Assembly: GCA_963734595.1 (NCBI GenBank)
Contig: CAVTHV010000018.1
Location: forward strand, 1-64,000
Direction of reading: 5' to 3'
Source: CAKKQX01 sp963734595
GTDB lineage: Bacteria; Pseudomonadota; Gammaproteobacteria; Burkholderiales; SG8-41
Length of the DNA stretch: 64,000 nucleotides
Both the position numbers and the translations under genes were made by a program. Within the stretch, counting starts at the first letter, position 1, and each line of letters begins with the position of its first letter. The notes beneath the pieces were generated by a model. That model did no database searches, was not told the origin of the DNA, and was given only the letters and a program-made list of their open reading frames with translations. Of this stretch, positions 1 to 9,658 are shown piece after piece.

Positions 1-54
1 CCGGAGGTTGGTATAAAGTATCGCCGTTCACTTTCTTAACGAGGAGAGAAAAAC

Positions 55-1023
55 GTGAGAATTCTGCTTTGTGCGCTTGCCCTGTTCGCGGGCCTGTTCG
101 GTTCCACCGGCGCGTTCGCGGCCCAGCCGTATCCAAACAAGGTGGTGCGCATCATCGTGCCGTTCCCGCCTGGCGAAGCGGTCGATATCATCGCGCGGCT
201 GGTCATCCCCGCCCTGACCGAACGGATGGGCCAGCAGTTCGTCGTCGACAATCGTCCGGGAGCGAGCGGCCAGCTCGGGCTGACCCTGCTCAAGCAGGCC
301 ACGCCGGACGGCTACACCATCGGCATGGGGCAGGGCGGCAACCTGTCCGTGGCGCCGCATACCTACGCCAAGATACCGTACGACCCGCTCAAGGATTTTT
401 CGGGCATTGCACTCGCCGCGACGAACTATCTCGCCGTGGTGGCCAACCCGAACGAGCCGTTCAAGACGCCGGCAGAAATGATCGCGTGGGCCAAGGCGCA
501 CCCGGGCAAGCTCTCGGTCGGCACCAACGGCGAAGGCGGCTATCCGCATCTCGCGTTCGAGTTTCTCGCGCGCTCGGCGGGGTTCACTTTCCTGCATGTG
601 CCGTACAAGGGCGCGGGGCAGATCACGACGGATGTGCTCGGCGGACAGTTGCAGACGGGAATCGGATCTTATACCTCGCTGGCGCCGTTCATTCAGTCAG
701 GCAGGTTGCGGCTGATCGGCGTCACCAATGACGTGAAGGTGCCCAACAAGCCCGACCTGCCGATCTTTGCCGAAGTGGTTCCCGGGTACGACATGCGGGG
801 CTGGTTCGGTTTCGTGGCGCTGGCCGGCACGCCGCGTCCCATCGTCAAGCGCCTGAACGAGGAAATCAACCGCGCGATGCAATTGCCGGAAGTCAAGAGC
901 AAGCTGGTCGAGGCGGGGCTGCTCGTGGCCAACGAGTCGCCCGAGTTCTTCGACAAGTTCATGAAGACCGAGTACGCGAAGTACGGCAAGCTCGTGCACG
1001 ACATCGGCCTGAAGCCGCGCTGA
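55..1023 (+). CDS. Bug/TctC-family periplasmic solute receptor
   Basis: This is a tripartite tricarboxylate transporter (TTT) substrate-binding protein of 322 aa, the usual family length. Residues 1-22 form a signal peptide ending GAFA. The mature protein starts with the family pattern YPNKVVRIIVPFPPG, followed by DNRPGASG and TPDGYT; the usual PGG is PGE here. The GTG start is supported by a GAGGAG Shine-Dalgarno at 41-46, eight bases upstream. It probably binds an organic acid in the periplasm; the ligand cannot be read from sequence. No TctA/TctB membrane genes are nearby. It is convergent with the next Bug gene and shares its terminator. Confidence 0.93.
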   Translation: MRILLCALALFAGLFGSTGAFAAQPYPNKVVRIIVPFPPGEAVDIIARLVIPALTERMGQQFVVDNRPGASGQLGLTLLKQATPDGYTIGMGQGGNLSVAPHTYAKIPYDPLKDFSGIALAATNYLAVVANPNEPFKTPAEMIAWAKAHPGKLSVGTNGEGGYPHLAFEFLARSAGFTFLHVPYKGAGQITTDVLGGQLQTGIGSYTSLAPFIQSGRLRLIGVTNDVKVPNKPDLPIFAEVVPGYDMRGWFGFVALAGTPRPIVKRLNEEINRAMQLPEVKSKLVEAGLLVANESPEFFDKFMKTEYAKYGKLVHDIGLKPR

Positions 1024-1081
1024 CCGGGGACGGAAAGCGGGAAGGACCGGGCCGGGGTTGCCGGAACGGTCGCAGCAAAAA

Positions 1082-1107
1082 AACGCCGCGCATTGCGCGG
1101 CGTTTTT
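1082..1107. terminator. Intrinsic terminator between convergent Bug genes
   Basis: A 10-bp perfect stem AACGCCGCGC/GCGCGGCGTT with a 3-base loop is followed by a T-run on the plus strand and preceded by an A-run, so it can serve both flanking genes. The same stem and loop recur at 3683-3705, and a variant at 4833-4862. Confidence 0.88.
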
Positions 1108-1174
1108 ATTTCCGCACCGCGGCCATCCATTCCTTGGCGACGCGCGGTGCCGTTTATTGCGAGAAGCCGGGCCG

Positions 1175-2137
1175 CTACAGCGGTTTGATGCCGGCTGCCT
1201 TGACGATCCGCGCATAGTCCTTCATCTCTTCGCGCACGAATTTTGCGAACTGCGGCGGCGTCATTTTCATCGAGGCGTTGCCGAGGCCGATCAGTTTTTC
1301 GCGCACGTTGGGGTCTTCGCCGGCGCGGGCGATATCGGCGGCGACTTTGTTGATGATCGCGGCAGGCACGCCGGTCGGCGCCCAGACACCGAACCAAAGC
1401 GAAAATTCGTAGCCGGGCACGCCCGATTCCGCAACCGTCGGCACGTTCGGCAGCACCGCGGAACGTTTGGCGGTGGTGACCGCGAGCGCACGTACTTTGC
1501 CCGACTGAATGTGCGATAGCGCCGCCGAGATCGGCGCCAGATAGAAATCGGCGCGGTTGGCCATCACGTCGATCAGCACCTCCCCCGAACCCTTGTACGC
1601 AACGTGCGTGACGTTGATTTTGGCGGCCAGTTTCAACTTCTCGAGGCCGAAATGCGTGCCACTGCCGATTCCCGCCGAGGCGAAATTGATCGCACCGGGT
1701 TTGGCCTTGGCCTGTGCGATCAGGTCCGCAGTCGACTTGAAGGCGGAGTTGGGACCGGTGACGAGCACGAGGGGCTGTTCTACCAGCGGCGCCACGTCGA
1801 CAAAAGCCTTCTCCGTGTCATAGGGCAGGTGCGCGTACAGGGAAGGATTGACTGCGTGGCCCGAGGAATGGATCAGGAAGGTGTAGCCATCCGGCGCCGC
1901 CTTGGCGACGATCGAACCTGCGATCGATCCGCCCGCGCCGCCGCGGTTGTCCGCCAGCACGTTCTGCCCCCAATACTCGGTCAATTTCTGCGTATACAGA
2001 CGCCCGACGATGTCGGTGGCACTGCCCGGCGGGAACGAGATGACCATCCGCACGGGTTTCGTCGGATATTTCTGCGCCAGCGCCGGCAAGCCGGTCATTG
2101 CGAGCAGTACAACCAGTACTTTGATTGCAGATTTCAT
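1175..2137 (-). CDS. Bug/TctC-family periplasmic solute receptor
   Basis: A 320-aa TTT receptor with a signal peptide (MKSAIKVLVVLLAMTGLPALA) and the family blocks YPTKPVRMVISFPPGS, DNRGGAGGSI, APDGYTFL and VTHVAYKGSGE. The open frame extends upstream to 2392, but the ATG at 2137 is chosen because it has a GGGGGAG Shine-Dalgarno and begins exactly at a normal signal peptide. It faces the bicupin gene 2493-3602 on the same strand across 355 bases. The ligand is unknown; the neighbouring ring-cleavage-type cupin suggests an aromatic acid, which is inference. Confidence 0.93.
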   Translation of the reverse strand: MKSAIKVLVVLLAMTGLPALAQKYPTKPVRMVISFPPGSATDIVGRLYTQKLTEYWGQNVLADNRGGAGGSIAGSIVAKAAPDGYTFLIHSSGHAVNPSLYAHLPYDTEKAFVDVAPLVEQPLVLVTGPNSAFKSTADLIAQAKAKPGAINFASAGIGSGTHFGLEKLKLAAKINVTHVAYKGSGEVLIDVMANRADFYLAPISAALSHIQSGKVRALAVTTAKRSAVLPNVPTVAESGVPGYEFSLWFGVWAPTGVPAAIINKVAADIARAGEDPNVREKLIGLGNASMKMTPPQFAKFVREEMKDYARIVKAAGIKPL

Positions 2138-2492
2138 TGTTTTTTCTCCCCCTATGGATATGTAGCCACTCAATTGTTTTCGTTGCGGATTCAAGAGCCC
2201 TAACATAATAAACTGGCCACGAGTTGCACAGGGCGCGCAGGGAGCAGCCGCTAGCGGGACTGTTGCGCATGGCCGCGTCTGCTGGGTCAAACTAGCGCTT
2301 GGATTCGCCCTGCGCAACTTTGTCGGCCGGCTTGACCATATTCGCGATATGCTCTGCGCCACCCTTCGCGTCAGCACCAATTTTGGCAGCAACGCACACG
2401 TGTTTCATATGTAGGCTAATGCTGAATGGCGCGCACAAGATACCATGCGCGTCTGAATTTGGCACCTGCCGGCCGGCGGCCGCCCAACCCGG
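2138..2492. other. Intergenic region, no gene seen
   Basis: This 355-base stretch between two minus-strand genes has no convincing ORF. A minus-strand TATTAT (2205-2210) could be a -10 element for the Bug gene, but I cannot pair it with a convincing -35. Confidence 0.5.
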
Positions 2493-3602
2493 CTATCCGC
2501 CAGCCCGGACCGGAACGGGCAGCGGTTCGAACGTCCCCTCGACTTTCTGGTGCCCGTCGTTTTCCTGCAGCGCTTCTTCACGATAAAGGCCGAGCGGCTG
2601 CAGCACGGCGGCGTCGCTGTATGAAAACAGCACCGACTCCGCGGCGGCCTCGTGTTCGTGATAGGTCCAGCTTGGAATGACGAAGGTGTCCTTTTCGTCC
2701 CACTCGAAAGATTTCCCGCCGATGACCGAGCGGCCCTTGCCCTTGATCACGTGGCAGATCGTGCCTCCGGTGTGCCGGTGCGCCTTGGTGCGCTGGGCGG
2801 GCCGCAGCAGGCTGGCAAAGCACGTCATCGTCGCGATTGCCGGGCCGCCCGTCAGCGGGTTGGTGTATTCGACGGATACGCCGTCGTAGGGGCTGCCGTC
2901 GGACCGCTCCGCCATTGCCTTGAGCGCGGCATATGTTGGTGCGAACTTGTAATTGAGCAGCGGCGAATGCAGCGCGTCGTGCCTGATCCACGTCGGTCGC
3001 AGGCTGCCGGAGCCGAACAGCCGCAGCGAGAGCTCATCGGGGTTGCTCAGCGGGTATTTTTTCTCCGGATACAGCTCGAAAAAATTCGCTTCCAGCGCCT
3101 GGATCAGCGGCACGTCGAGGCCGTCGAGCCAGATCATCGGACTGTCGCCTTCATTGCCGTGGTCGTGCCAGGTCCAGTTGGGCGTAGTCACGAAATCGCC
3201 GGGATCCATGTACGATTTCTCGCCATCGACGGCGGTGTAGGCGCCGCTGCCTTCGACCACGAGCCGCAGCGCCGATGCCGAATGCCGGTGCGAACGCGCG
3301 ACTTCTCCCGGCTTGATGATCTGCAGGTTGGCGAGCAGGGTATTCGAAGCCTGCCAGTCGGTCAGGATTCCGGGGTTGGCCATGACGAGGACGCGCCGCT
3401 CCGCGAGTTCGATCGGCACGATCTCCGCGGCCTTGAACAGCAGCGGCCGGAAATCCCGGTACTTCCACAGATAGGGGACCGTCGGCGACTTTTTCGCGGT
3501 GCCTTGGGTCTGCCACAGGGCGCGGCCATGAATCTGCCTGACTTCCTCGTAAAACGAATCCATTGCCGATTGCTTTTCAGCGACGGCTGCATTGGCGTTC
3601 AT
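2493..3602 (-). CDS. gtdA: Gentisate 1,2-dioxygenase-type bicupin
   Basis: A 369-aa two-cupin protein of the gentisate 1,2-dioxygenase family, which opens the gentisate ring with Fe(II) and O2 to give maleylpyruvate. Cupin 1 carries the metal ligands in HRHSAS (H105, H107) and TWHDHGN (about H146-H148). Cupin 2 repeats the pattern (HRHTGGTICHVIKGKG, SWTYHEHEA). Length fits the family. The ATG at 3602 has a GGGAGG Shine-Dalgarno; an in-frame ATG nine codons upstream lacks one. It lies between two Bug receptor genes on the same strand. A closely related cupin dioxygenase such as salicylate or 1-hydroxy-2-naphthoate dioxygenase is the main alternative. Confidence 0.82.
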   Translation of the reverse strand: MNANAAVAEKQSAMDSFYEEVRQIHGRALWQTQGTAKKSPTVPYLWKYRDFRPLLFKAAEIVPIELAERRVLVMANPGILTDWQASNTLLANLQIIKPGEVARSHRHSASALRLVVEGSGAYTAVDGEKSYMDPGDFVTTPNWTWHDHGNEGDSPMIWLDGLDVPLIQALEANFFELYPEKKYPLSNPDELSLRLFGSGSLRPTWIRHDALHSPLLNYKFAPTYAALKAMAERSDGSPYDGVSVEYTNPLTGGPAIATMTCFASLLRPAQRTKAHRHTGGTICHVIKGKGRSVIGGKSFEWDEKDTFVIPSWTYHEHEAAAESVLFSYSDAAVLQPLGLYREEALQENDGHQKVEGTFEPLPVPVRAGG

Positions 3603-3682
3603 GCTGTTTTTCCTCCCCGTGATCCGCACGCAAAAGTATATATCATTGTCGGAGCCTGCCCCCGGTCTTGCGCGCCAACAAA

Positions 3683-3705
3683 AACGCCGCGCATTGCGCG
3701 GCGTT
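3683..3705 (-). terminator. Intrinsic terminator of the 3733-4704 Bug gene
   Basis: A 10-bp stem with loop ATT, identical to the hairpin at 1082-1104. Read on the minus strand the stem ends in TTTTTG, placing it just downstream of the Bug gene stop codon. Confidence 0.82.
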
Positions 3706-3732
3706 CATCTGTGGCTCGGCCCGCTGGCGCGG

Positions 3733-4704
3733 CTACTTCTGTTTCGCGCCGGAGACTTTGACCAGTTCGCCGATCCGCTTCGTCTCGTTGTGCCGCCATG
3801 TATCGAGCTCCGCGCGCGTGCCGCCTACGGTGTCGATCCCCAGGCTCTTGAGCCGTTCGCCGAACGCGGGTTCCTTGACGGCCTGGACCACTTCGGCGCT
3901 CACTTTATTCAGTATGGCACTCGGCGTGCCGGTGGGGGCCACCAGGCTGTACCAGCCGTACATCGCGTAGCCGGGCACTGCCTCCGAGATCGACGGCACG
4001 TCGGGAATCAGCGCCGAGCGCTTCGGGGTGGTGACGCCCAGCGCCCGCAGTCGTCCACCCTGGATGTGGGGCAGCGCGGCGGGGAGCACGGCGTAGGTGA
4101 GCTGCACCTCGCCCGCGATCGTGTCGGTGATGGCTTGAGCGATGCCCTTGTACGGCACGTGCAGCATGTCGGTCCCGGTCAGGCGGGTGAACAGCACGCC
4201 CGAGAGATGTTCCGAGGCGCCGGTGCCCGCCGAGCCGTACTTGAGCTTACCCGGAGATTTTTTCGCGAGCGCGATCAGTTCGCCGAGAGATTTCGCCGGC
4301 AGTTTCGGATTGACCATGAGCACGAACGGCACGGTTCCGATCAGGCTGATGGACTGGAAATCCTTGGCGAGATTGAACTTGAGGTCGGGCAATACCTCGG
4401 ACGCGACCAGCAGCTGGGAGGTCAGCATCATCCAGGTGTAACCATCGGGGTTTGAATGCAGCGTCAGATCCGCGCTGATGGCGCCCGCCGCGCCGGGCCG
4501 GGCATCGACGACGATCCGCTGCTTCCATGTCGCGTACAGGCGGTCGGCCAGCACGCGCGCAATGATGTCGGGGCCCGAGCCGGGCGCGCTGCCGATGATG
4601 AGCCGGATCGGTTTGTCCGGGTAAGTGGACTGTGCGGCGTGCGCCGCCGGCAGCGCCAGCGCCGCCGGGATGACGATTGCGGCCAACAGTTTCATGGTAC
4701 GCAT
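3733..4704 (-). CDS. Bug/TctC-family periplasmic solute receptor
   Basis: A 323-aa TTT receptor. Signal peptide residues 1-23 (ending AAHA), then YPDKPIRLIIGSAPGSGPD, DARPGAAGAIS, NPDGYTW and MLHVPYKGIAQA. The start at 4704 has a GAGGAG Shine-Dalgarno about eight bases upstream; an ATG three codons downstream is less well placed. It is probably transcribed alone, since hairpin terminators lie on both sides. It belongs to the Bug/bicupin group at this end of the window; ligand unknown. Confidence 0.93.
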   Translation of the reverse strand: MRTMKLLAAIVIPAALALPAAHAAQSTYPDKPIRLIIGSAPGSGPDIIARVLADRLYATWKQRIVVDARPGAAGAISADLTLHSNPDGYTWMMLTSQLLVASEVLPDLKFNLAKDFQSISLIGTVPFVLMVNPKLPAKSLGELIALAKKSPGKLKYGSAGTGASEHLSGVLFTRLTGTDMLHVPYKGIAQAITDTIAGEVQLTYAVLPAALPHIQGGRLRALGVTTPKRSALIPDVPSISEAVPGYAMYGWYSLVAPTGTPSAILNKVSAEVVQAVKEPAFGERLKSLGIDTVGGTRAELDTWRHNETKRIGELVKVSGAKQK

Positions 4705-4832
4705 TTCAGATCTCCTCTTTTGCCTTGTTTTCGAGCGATTCCCTTATGCCACGTGTCTATCATGCGCGAGGCGAACGCTTTTTGTCCATACCCTGATCAG
4801 CGCGGCCGGGAAACAGGAAGCGCCTCAAAGTA

Positions 4833-4862
4833 AAAACGCCGCGTATTTCTGCGCGGCGTTTT
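4833..4862 (-). terminator. Intrinsic terminator of the thiolase gene
   Basis: An 11-bp stem AAAACGCCGCG/CGCGGCGTTTT around an 8-base loop lies 24 bases past the thiolase stop, with a T-run on the minus strand. It is a variant of the hairpins at 1082 and 3683. Confidence 0.82.
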
Positions 4863-4886
4863 CATTTTTGCGGCTTTTCCCGGTGG

Positions 4887-6085
4887 TTACATTCTTTCAA
4901 ATATCGCCGCGATGCCCTGGCCGCCGCCGATGCACATCGTCACCAGCGCGTAACGTGCCGCCGGTGCGCTGCAGTTCATACAGCGCTTTCACCGTGAGGA
5001 TCGCGCCGGTGGCGCCGATCGGATGGCCGAGCCCGACCGCGCCGCCGTTGGGATTCGTCTTCTTCGGATCGAACTTGAGGTCGCAGGAAACCGCGCAGCG
5101 CCTGCACCGCGAACGCTTCGTTCGATTCGATCACGTCCATGTCCTCGACCTTGAGGCCGGCGCGCGCGAGCGCGTTCTGGCACGCCGGCACCGGGCCGAT
5201 GCCCATGATATTTGGGTCGACGCCGGCCAGCCCGTAGGAAACGAGGCGCGCCATCGGTTTCAGGCCCGCTTTCTTGCGCGGCGCCTTTTTCCATCAGCAC
5301 CACGGCGGCCGCGCCGTCGTTGATGCCCGAGGCGTTGCCCGCCGTCACCGTGCCGTCTTTCTTGAACGCCGCGCGCAGCTTGGCCAGGCCCTCGATGGTG
5401 ACGTCGGCGCGCGGATGCTCGTCGCGTGTCGACCACCACCATGCCTTTGCGCGTCTTGATTTCGATCGGCAGGATCTGGTCCTTGAAATAGCCCTTCTCG
5501 ATGGCGTTGATCGCGCGGCGGTGGCTTTCCACCGAGAACTCGTCCTGCTGCTCGCGCGTGATCTTCCATTTCTCGGCGATGGTTTCGGCGGTGATGCCCA
5601 TGTGCACGGTGTCGAACGGATCGGTCAGCGCGCCGACCATCATGTCGATCGCGCCGCCGTCGTTCATGCGCTGGCCCCAGCGCAGCGCCGGCATCAGGTA
5701 GCCGCCGCGGCTCATCGATTCCGCGCCGCCGCCAAGCGCGATGTCGGCGTCGCCGAGCATGATGGCCTGCGCCGCGCTGACGATCGCCTGCATGCCGCTG
5801 CCGCACAGGCGGTTCACGCGTGAGCGCGGTGGTCTCCTGCGGCAGGCCCGCCCTTGATGCAGGCCATGCGCGACAAGTACATGTCCTTCGGCTTCGGTGT
5901 GAATCACGTTGCCGAACACGAGCTGGCCGACTTGCTGCGGCTCGATTTTGGCGCGCTTGACCGCTTCCGCGTGACCACTTGCGCGGCCAGTTCGGTCGGC
6001 GCCATGTCTTTCAGACTGCGCTGCCGTAATCGCCGATTGCCGTGCGTACGCCGCTCAATACCACCACTTCGCGTCCGCCGCTCAT
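4887..6085 (-). CDS. Acetyl-CoA acetyltransferase (thiolase), multiply frameshifted
   Basis: A thiolase that condenses or cleaves acyl-CoA and acetyl-CoA (beta-oxidation or acetoacetyl-CoA metabolism, cytoplasmic). Joining frames gives a full-length protein of about 395 aa: N-terminus MSGGREVVVLSGVRTAIGDYG, nucleophile Cys in NRLCGSGMQAIVSAAQ, ESNEAF, the GHPIGATGA histidine motif and the C-terminal CIGGGQGIAAIFERM with the second active-site Cys. The frame changes near 6020, 5823 (possibly two close together), 5426, 5278, 5090 and 4953, mostly curable by removing one base. All catalytic motifs survive, so sequence error is likelier than decay. The start has no strong competitor. Confidence 0.85.
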
Positions 6086-6267
6086 GTGATTCTCCTTAGT
6101 CCATTGATTTAGAACAGGAATTATTAAAAACTTCGGGTGACTTTCAGTTCAGAAAAACCAGTTTACGCCTGCGTTCCGAGCCGTGTCGAGCGTGGTTTGT
6201 GCGCCACAACATAGCGATGACAGGGCAGCCCGGACGCGGCGGTGCGGCATGCGATAATCGCCGGATC

Positions 6268-6765
6268 ATGTCCGATACCGTCACGCGCAATCAGGTCGTC
6301 TACCTGACTTACACCATCTGGGATCAGGCGGGCCGCCTGTTCGAGCAGTACGATCTGCCGATCGCCTACGTGCACGGCGCCAACGGCCCGTTGTTCGAGA
6401 AAATCGAGCAGGCGCTCGAAGGCAGCCGGGCGGGCGACAAAGTCGAAGTGCTGCTGCCGCCGCAGGACGGTTTCGGCGAGCCCAAGCCCGAACTCACTTT
6501 TACCGACGACATCGAGAACGTGCCGCCGGAGCACCGCCAGCTGGGCTCCGAAGTGCTGTTCGAGAACGAGCGCGGCGAGCAGATGCAGTTTCGCGTCACG
6601 CGCATCGAGGACGGCAAGCTGACGGTCGACGCGAATCATCCGCTGGCGGGGCAGACCGTCAAGTTTGTCGTGACCATCGTTGCCGTGCGGCCGGCGACGC
6701 TCGACGAGATCGCCAACGGGATTCCCGCCGACGGCGGGGATGGCGGCGCTTCGCGGTTGCACTAA
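6268..6765 (+). CDS. SlyD/SlpA-like FKBP peptidyl-prolyl isomerase
   Basis: A 165-aa FKBP-type prolyl cis-trans isomerase with the SlyD/SlpA layout: N-terminal strand, ANGPLFEKIEQALEGSRAGD, then an insert-in-flap domain (PPQDGFGEPKPELTF) and return to the FKBP fold (DANHPLAGQTVKFVVTI). It lacks the His/Cys-rich metal-binding tail of E. coli SlyD. It acts as a cytoplasmic folding helper. I start at the ATG at 6268; an upstream ATG at 6199 would add residues not typical of the family. A GATAAT box (about 6251-6256) sits only 11 bases before the ATG, suggesting a very short or absent leader. Confidence 0.88.
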   Translation: MSDTVTRNQVVYLTYTIWDQAGRLFEQYDLPIAYVHGANGPLFEKIEQALEGSRAGDKVEVLLPPQDGFGEPKPELTFTDDIENVPPEHRQLGSEVLFENERGEQMQFRVTRIEDGKLTVDANHPLAGQTVKFVVTIVAVRPATLDEIANGIPADGGDGGASRLH

Positions 6766-6778
6766 AAACAAGAAAAGA

Positions 6779-6992
6779 TTTGCCGCCAAGGCCGCCAAGC
6801 GCGCCAAGAAACAAATCGGAGATCTTAGCCACAAAGACAGAATCCAGCTTGAACGAATCAATCTCCGTAGCCGTAGCGGGATTTATAGAGCTACGATTCA
6901 GTGTTTTTTCCAAGGCCTTCGATTTGAACTGCTTGGTGTCGCTTGGCGCACCCGTCAAGCGGGTATGGCAAAGAGCCTTGGCGGCTCAATGC
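6779..6992. repeat. Degenerate CGCCAAG repeats in inverted arrangement
   Basis: The gap after the FKBP gene begins with GCCGCCAAGGCCGCCAAG and GCGCCAAG units (6782-6807) and ends with their complements (CTTGGTGTCGCTTGGCGC at 6932-6949 and GCCTTGGCGGC at 6975-6985). The arms are imperfect. The pattern resembles the inverted repeat at 16764-17031. No gene is seen between the arms. Confidence 0.5.
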
Positions 6993-8625
6993 CTTTTGGG
7001 TTTTGTCTTGGTTTTTTGATACAGCCGGAAGCGCTCGTCCCGGTCGTCGCCCGGGCGGCTGCCTTCCCAGATTTTGTGCCACGGGCCGGATGGCACGTGT
7101 TCCACCTGCGGCACGCCCTGCACCAGCAGCAGGTCGCAGTCGCGGTGGCGCTCCGGCACTTCTTCGCGATAGGTGATGATGCCGGCGATGTAATCCAGCA
7201 TCGCGCGCTGCGGCTCGCCCAGATTCTGGCTCGACATGCAGCGGTAATGGGCAGGCATCGCCTGCTGCATGCTGACGATCATCGAGCGGTAGCTCTTGCC
7301 GGCGTCGACCCAGCCGACGAACAGGATCGCGATCAGGCCCCAGATCACGGTGATGCCCGCCGCCCACGCAATGACCGGCCGCAGCGGGCTGCGCCTGGTG
7401 CCGACGAGGATGCCGAACCACGCCAGCGTGTAGGCCAGCCCCAGCGTGAAAGGCAGCAATCTGAACCCCGGCGGGTGGCCGGGCTGCGATCGCGTGCAGA
7501 TGCTGATGCAGGCGCGCCGGCACGCCGAGTTCCAGTGCCACCCAGTAGAACCATGCGACGGCGATGAAAAAGGTGAATCCCATCACGCTGAACCAGTACC
7601 AGGCGTTGGCCGCGCCGCGGCGCAGCGTGTCGACCGCGGGGGTGGCCAGCAGCACCAGCGGGATCAGCATCGGCAGCGCGTACAGTTCGCGCGCCTGGCT
7701 CGCCAGGCTGAGAACGGTAAACGTGACGAGGAAACCCGCGAGCGGCAGCACCAGCGCGGGCCGGGCGAACCCGGTTGCGCGCGCACGCCACAGCGTCCAC
7801 AACGCGACCGGCCAGACCGGCCACGCGTACCACGGCAGGATGCGCAGGTAGTGGAATCTTTCGGCCGGAGGCCCCAGGTCGTTGGTGCCGAGAAAGCGGC
7901 CGAAATTGTTGACCCACAGCCATTCCACGAACGCGTGCCGGGACTGCAACTCGAGCGCGACCGGCCATATCACCAGCCACGGCATGGCGGCGAGCAGGGC
8001 GACGCCGGCGCTTGCCAGGAATGCCGCGGGTGCGCCAGTCACGGGAGATCAGTGGCAGCACGATGACCAGAATGCCGAGCGCGCCCAGCGCGAGCAGGCC
8101 TTTCGACATGAAGCCGATGCCGATGCCGGTACCCAGCCAGAAGCCGCCCCACGCGGCGCGGCGCAGGCTCAGCGCAAGCCCGTAGTAGGCGATGGCAAAG
8201 CCGCTGAGCAGCGCCACGTCGGTGATGAGCTGGTGGCTGCGCACCACCAGCCCGAAACAGCCGAGCAGCAGCAGCGTGGAAATATAGCCGCGGCCCTCGC
8301 CGTTGAGTTCCCGCCCGGTCAAGCCGCAGAACAGAAACGTGAGCGCCATGAAGAAGCCGGTGGCGAGCCGCGCCGCATCGTGCAGCGGCAGCGGCGGCGA
8401 GAACAGCCATGCGCTGGCGGCGGAGACCAGGTAGAAAAACGGCGGTTTCTCGAGGAACGGCTCGTTTGCAAGATGCGGCACCACCCAGCTGCCGCCCTTG
8501 AGCAGTTCGTAAACGATGCCGAACGTGTAGCCTTCGTCCGGTTTCCACGGATCATGGCCGATCAGGCCGGGCAGGATCCAGGCGAGACAAAGCAGCGCGA
8601 CCAGTGCGGTGCGGCGCGGGATCAT
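6986..8625 (-). CDS. ArnT/PMT-like membrane glycosyltransferase, frameshifted
   Basis: An integral membrane glycosyltransferase of the ArnT/GT39/GT83 superfamily that moves a sugar from a lipid carrier to an envelope acceptor such as lipid A. The N-terminus has a membrane segment followed by HDPWKPDEGYTFG, whose acidic pair is the family catalytic signature, then FLEKPPFFYL and many hydrophobic segments; a soluble tail rich in His and Arg closes the protein. Frame changes near 8045 and 7460 split it into three parts that join to about 545 aa, the family size. Both breaks are repairable by single-base changes. The Kdo hydroxylase next door fits a role in lipopolysaccharide modification; the sugar is unknown. 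Confidence 0.78.
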
Positions 8626-8779
8626 GGGGGTAAGAGGCGCGTGCTATTCACGGCAGCGCGCAGAGTGGCTGTTATCGTAGGCATGCGGCGACGCTGATTA
8701 TCGCACTTTGCCCGCCGCCGGCAAAACCCCGCCGGGCGGGAAGGCGTCCGGGCTGCCGGGAGCGGTGCAAACCCGGGCG

Positions 8780-9658
8780 CTACACAAGCTGCATGTGCAG
8801 CCGTTGCTCCAGAATGCGCAGCGGCGCGAACTGCTCGTTCTGCATCGCGTCGACCGGCAGATAGAAGGTCTGCTCGAACACGAACTGGCCGGCAAGCGCT
8901 GCGTGCGGGACCTGGTCGGTGAACACGGCCCACGTGGATCCCGCGGGAAATTCCAGGCGCGTCTTCGCGGTTTCCCGCTGATAGTCGACACTGCGTTTCA
9001 TCGCGTCGTGCAGGTGCAGCATGATGTGATCGTAGCGGCTGCGCCGGCTCTTGGTGATGCCGAGCCGGTGCAGAAGCCATGCGCTGCCGGGCAGCGGTTG
9101 CGGGATGTTTGGCAAAAACCGCGGCAGCAAGTTTTCGAATCCGTCGCCCACTTCCCAAGTGCGCGGCCGGCCGCCGGGGTGGACGTTGCTGAATACGCGC
9201 AGAATGCGTTTGCCCTGGACCGGCTGCGAAACGAAGGCGTCGACGTGGAGGCGCGTATCGTCCTTGGTCACCGAACTCGCGCGTCCGGTGATTTCAACCG
9301 GACGGAAACTCGTGCGCCCGATGAGCAGATGGGAGGCATAACGGGGGCTTATCCGCTCGACGAGTGCACGCGCCTGCCGCGCGTAACGTCCCATCATCGC
9401 GGCGATGGCCGCGCGATCGGCATCCGGCGCATCCGTGCCGCGCACTATTTCCCTGACCGGATCGTAGCTGATGTTTTTTGCCTTGCCGTTCGACCAGTCC
9501 GGCGACAGAAAGCGCGTCTCGTCGGCGTCGAGGCTGAAGCGCAGTCGCGGTAAAAACAGCACTTTGCCGCTCTCGAGCGCATCTGCCGCCCGCGTGACGC
9601 TTGCGGCGGGCGGGTCCCATGCGTCAAGTTCAAGAATTTCAAGCGGGTTCATCGTCAT
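8780..9658 (-). CDS. kdoO: Kdo hydroxylase family protein (Fe(II)/2-oxoglutarate type)
   Basis: A 292-aa protein resembling KdoO, which hydroxylates 3-deoxy-manno-octulosonic acid to Ko in the lipopolysaccharide core of Burkholderia and Yersinia. Visible family features are LESGKVLFLPRLRF, FLSPDWS, TSFRPVEI, the metal-binding DTRLHVDAF (H-x-D) and ILRVFSNVHPGG. The ATG at 9658 overlaps the stop of the M48 protease gene (ATGA), so the two are translationally coupled. Another open frame would fuse the two proteins, but that comes from a frameshift in the protease gene. Function is by family resemblance only. Confidence 0.8.
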   Translation of the reverse strand: MTMNPLEILELDAWDPPAASVTRAADALESGKVLFLPRLRFSLDADETRFLSPDWSNGKAKNISYDPVREIVRGTDAPDADRAAIAAMMGRYARQARALVERISPRYASHLLIGRTSFRPVEITGRASSVTKDDTRLHVDAFVSQPVQGKRILRVFSNVHPGGRPRTWEVGDGFENLLPRFLPNIPQPLPGSAWLLHRLGITKSRRSRYDHIMLHLHDAMKRSVDYQRETAKTRLEFPAGSTWAVFTDQVPHAALAGQFVFEQTFYLPVDAMQNEQFAPLRILEQRLHMQLV

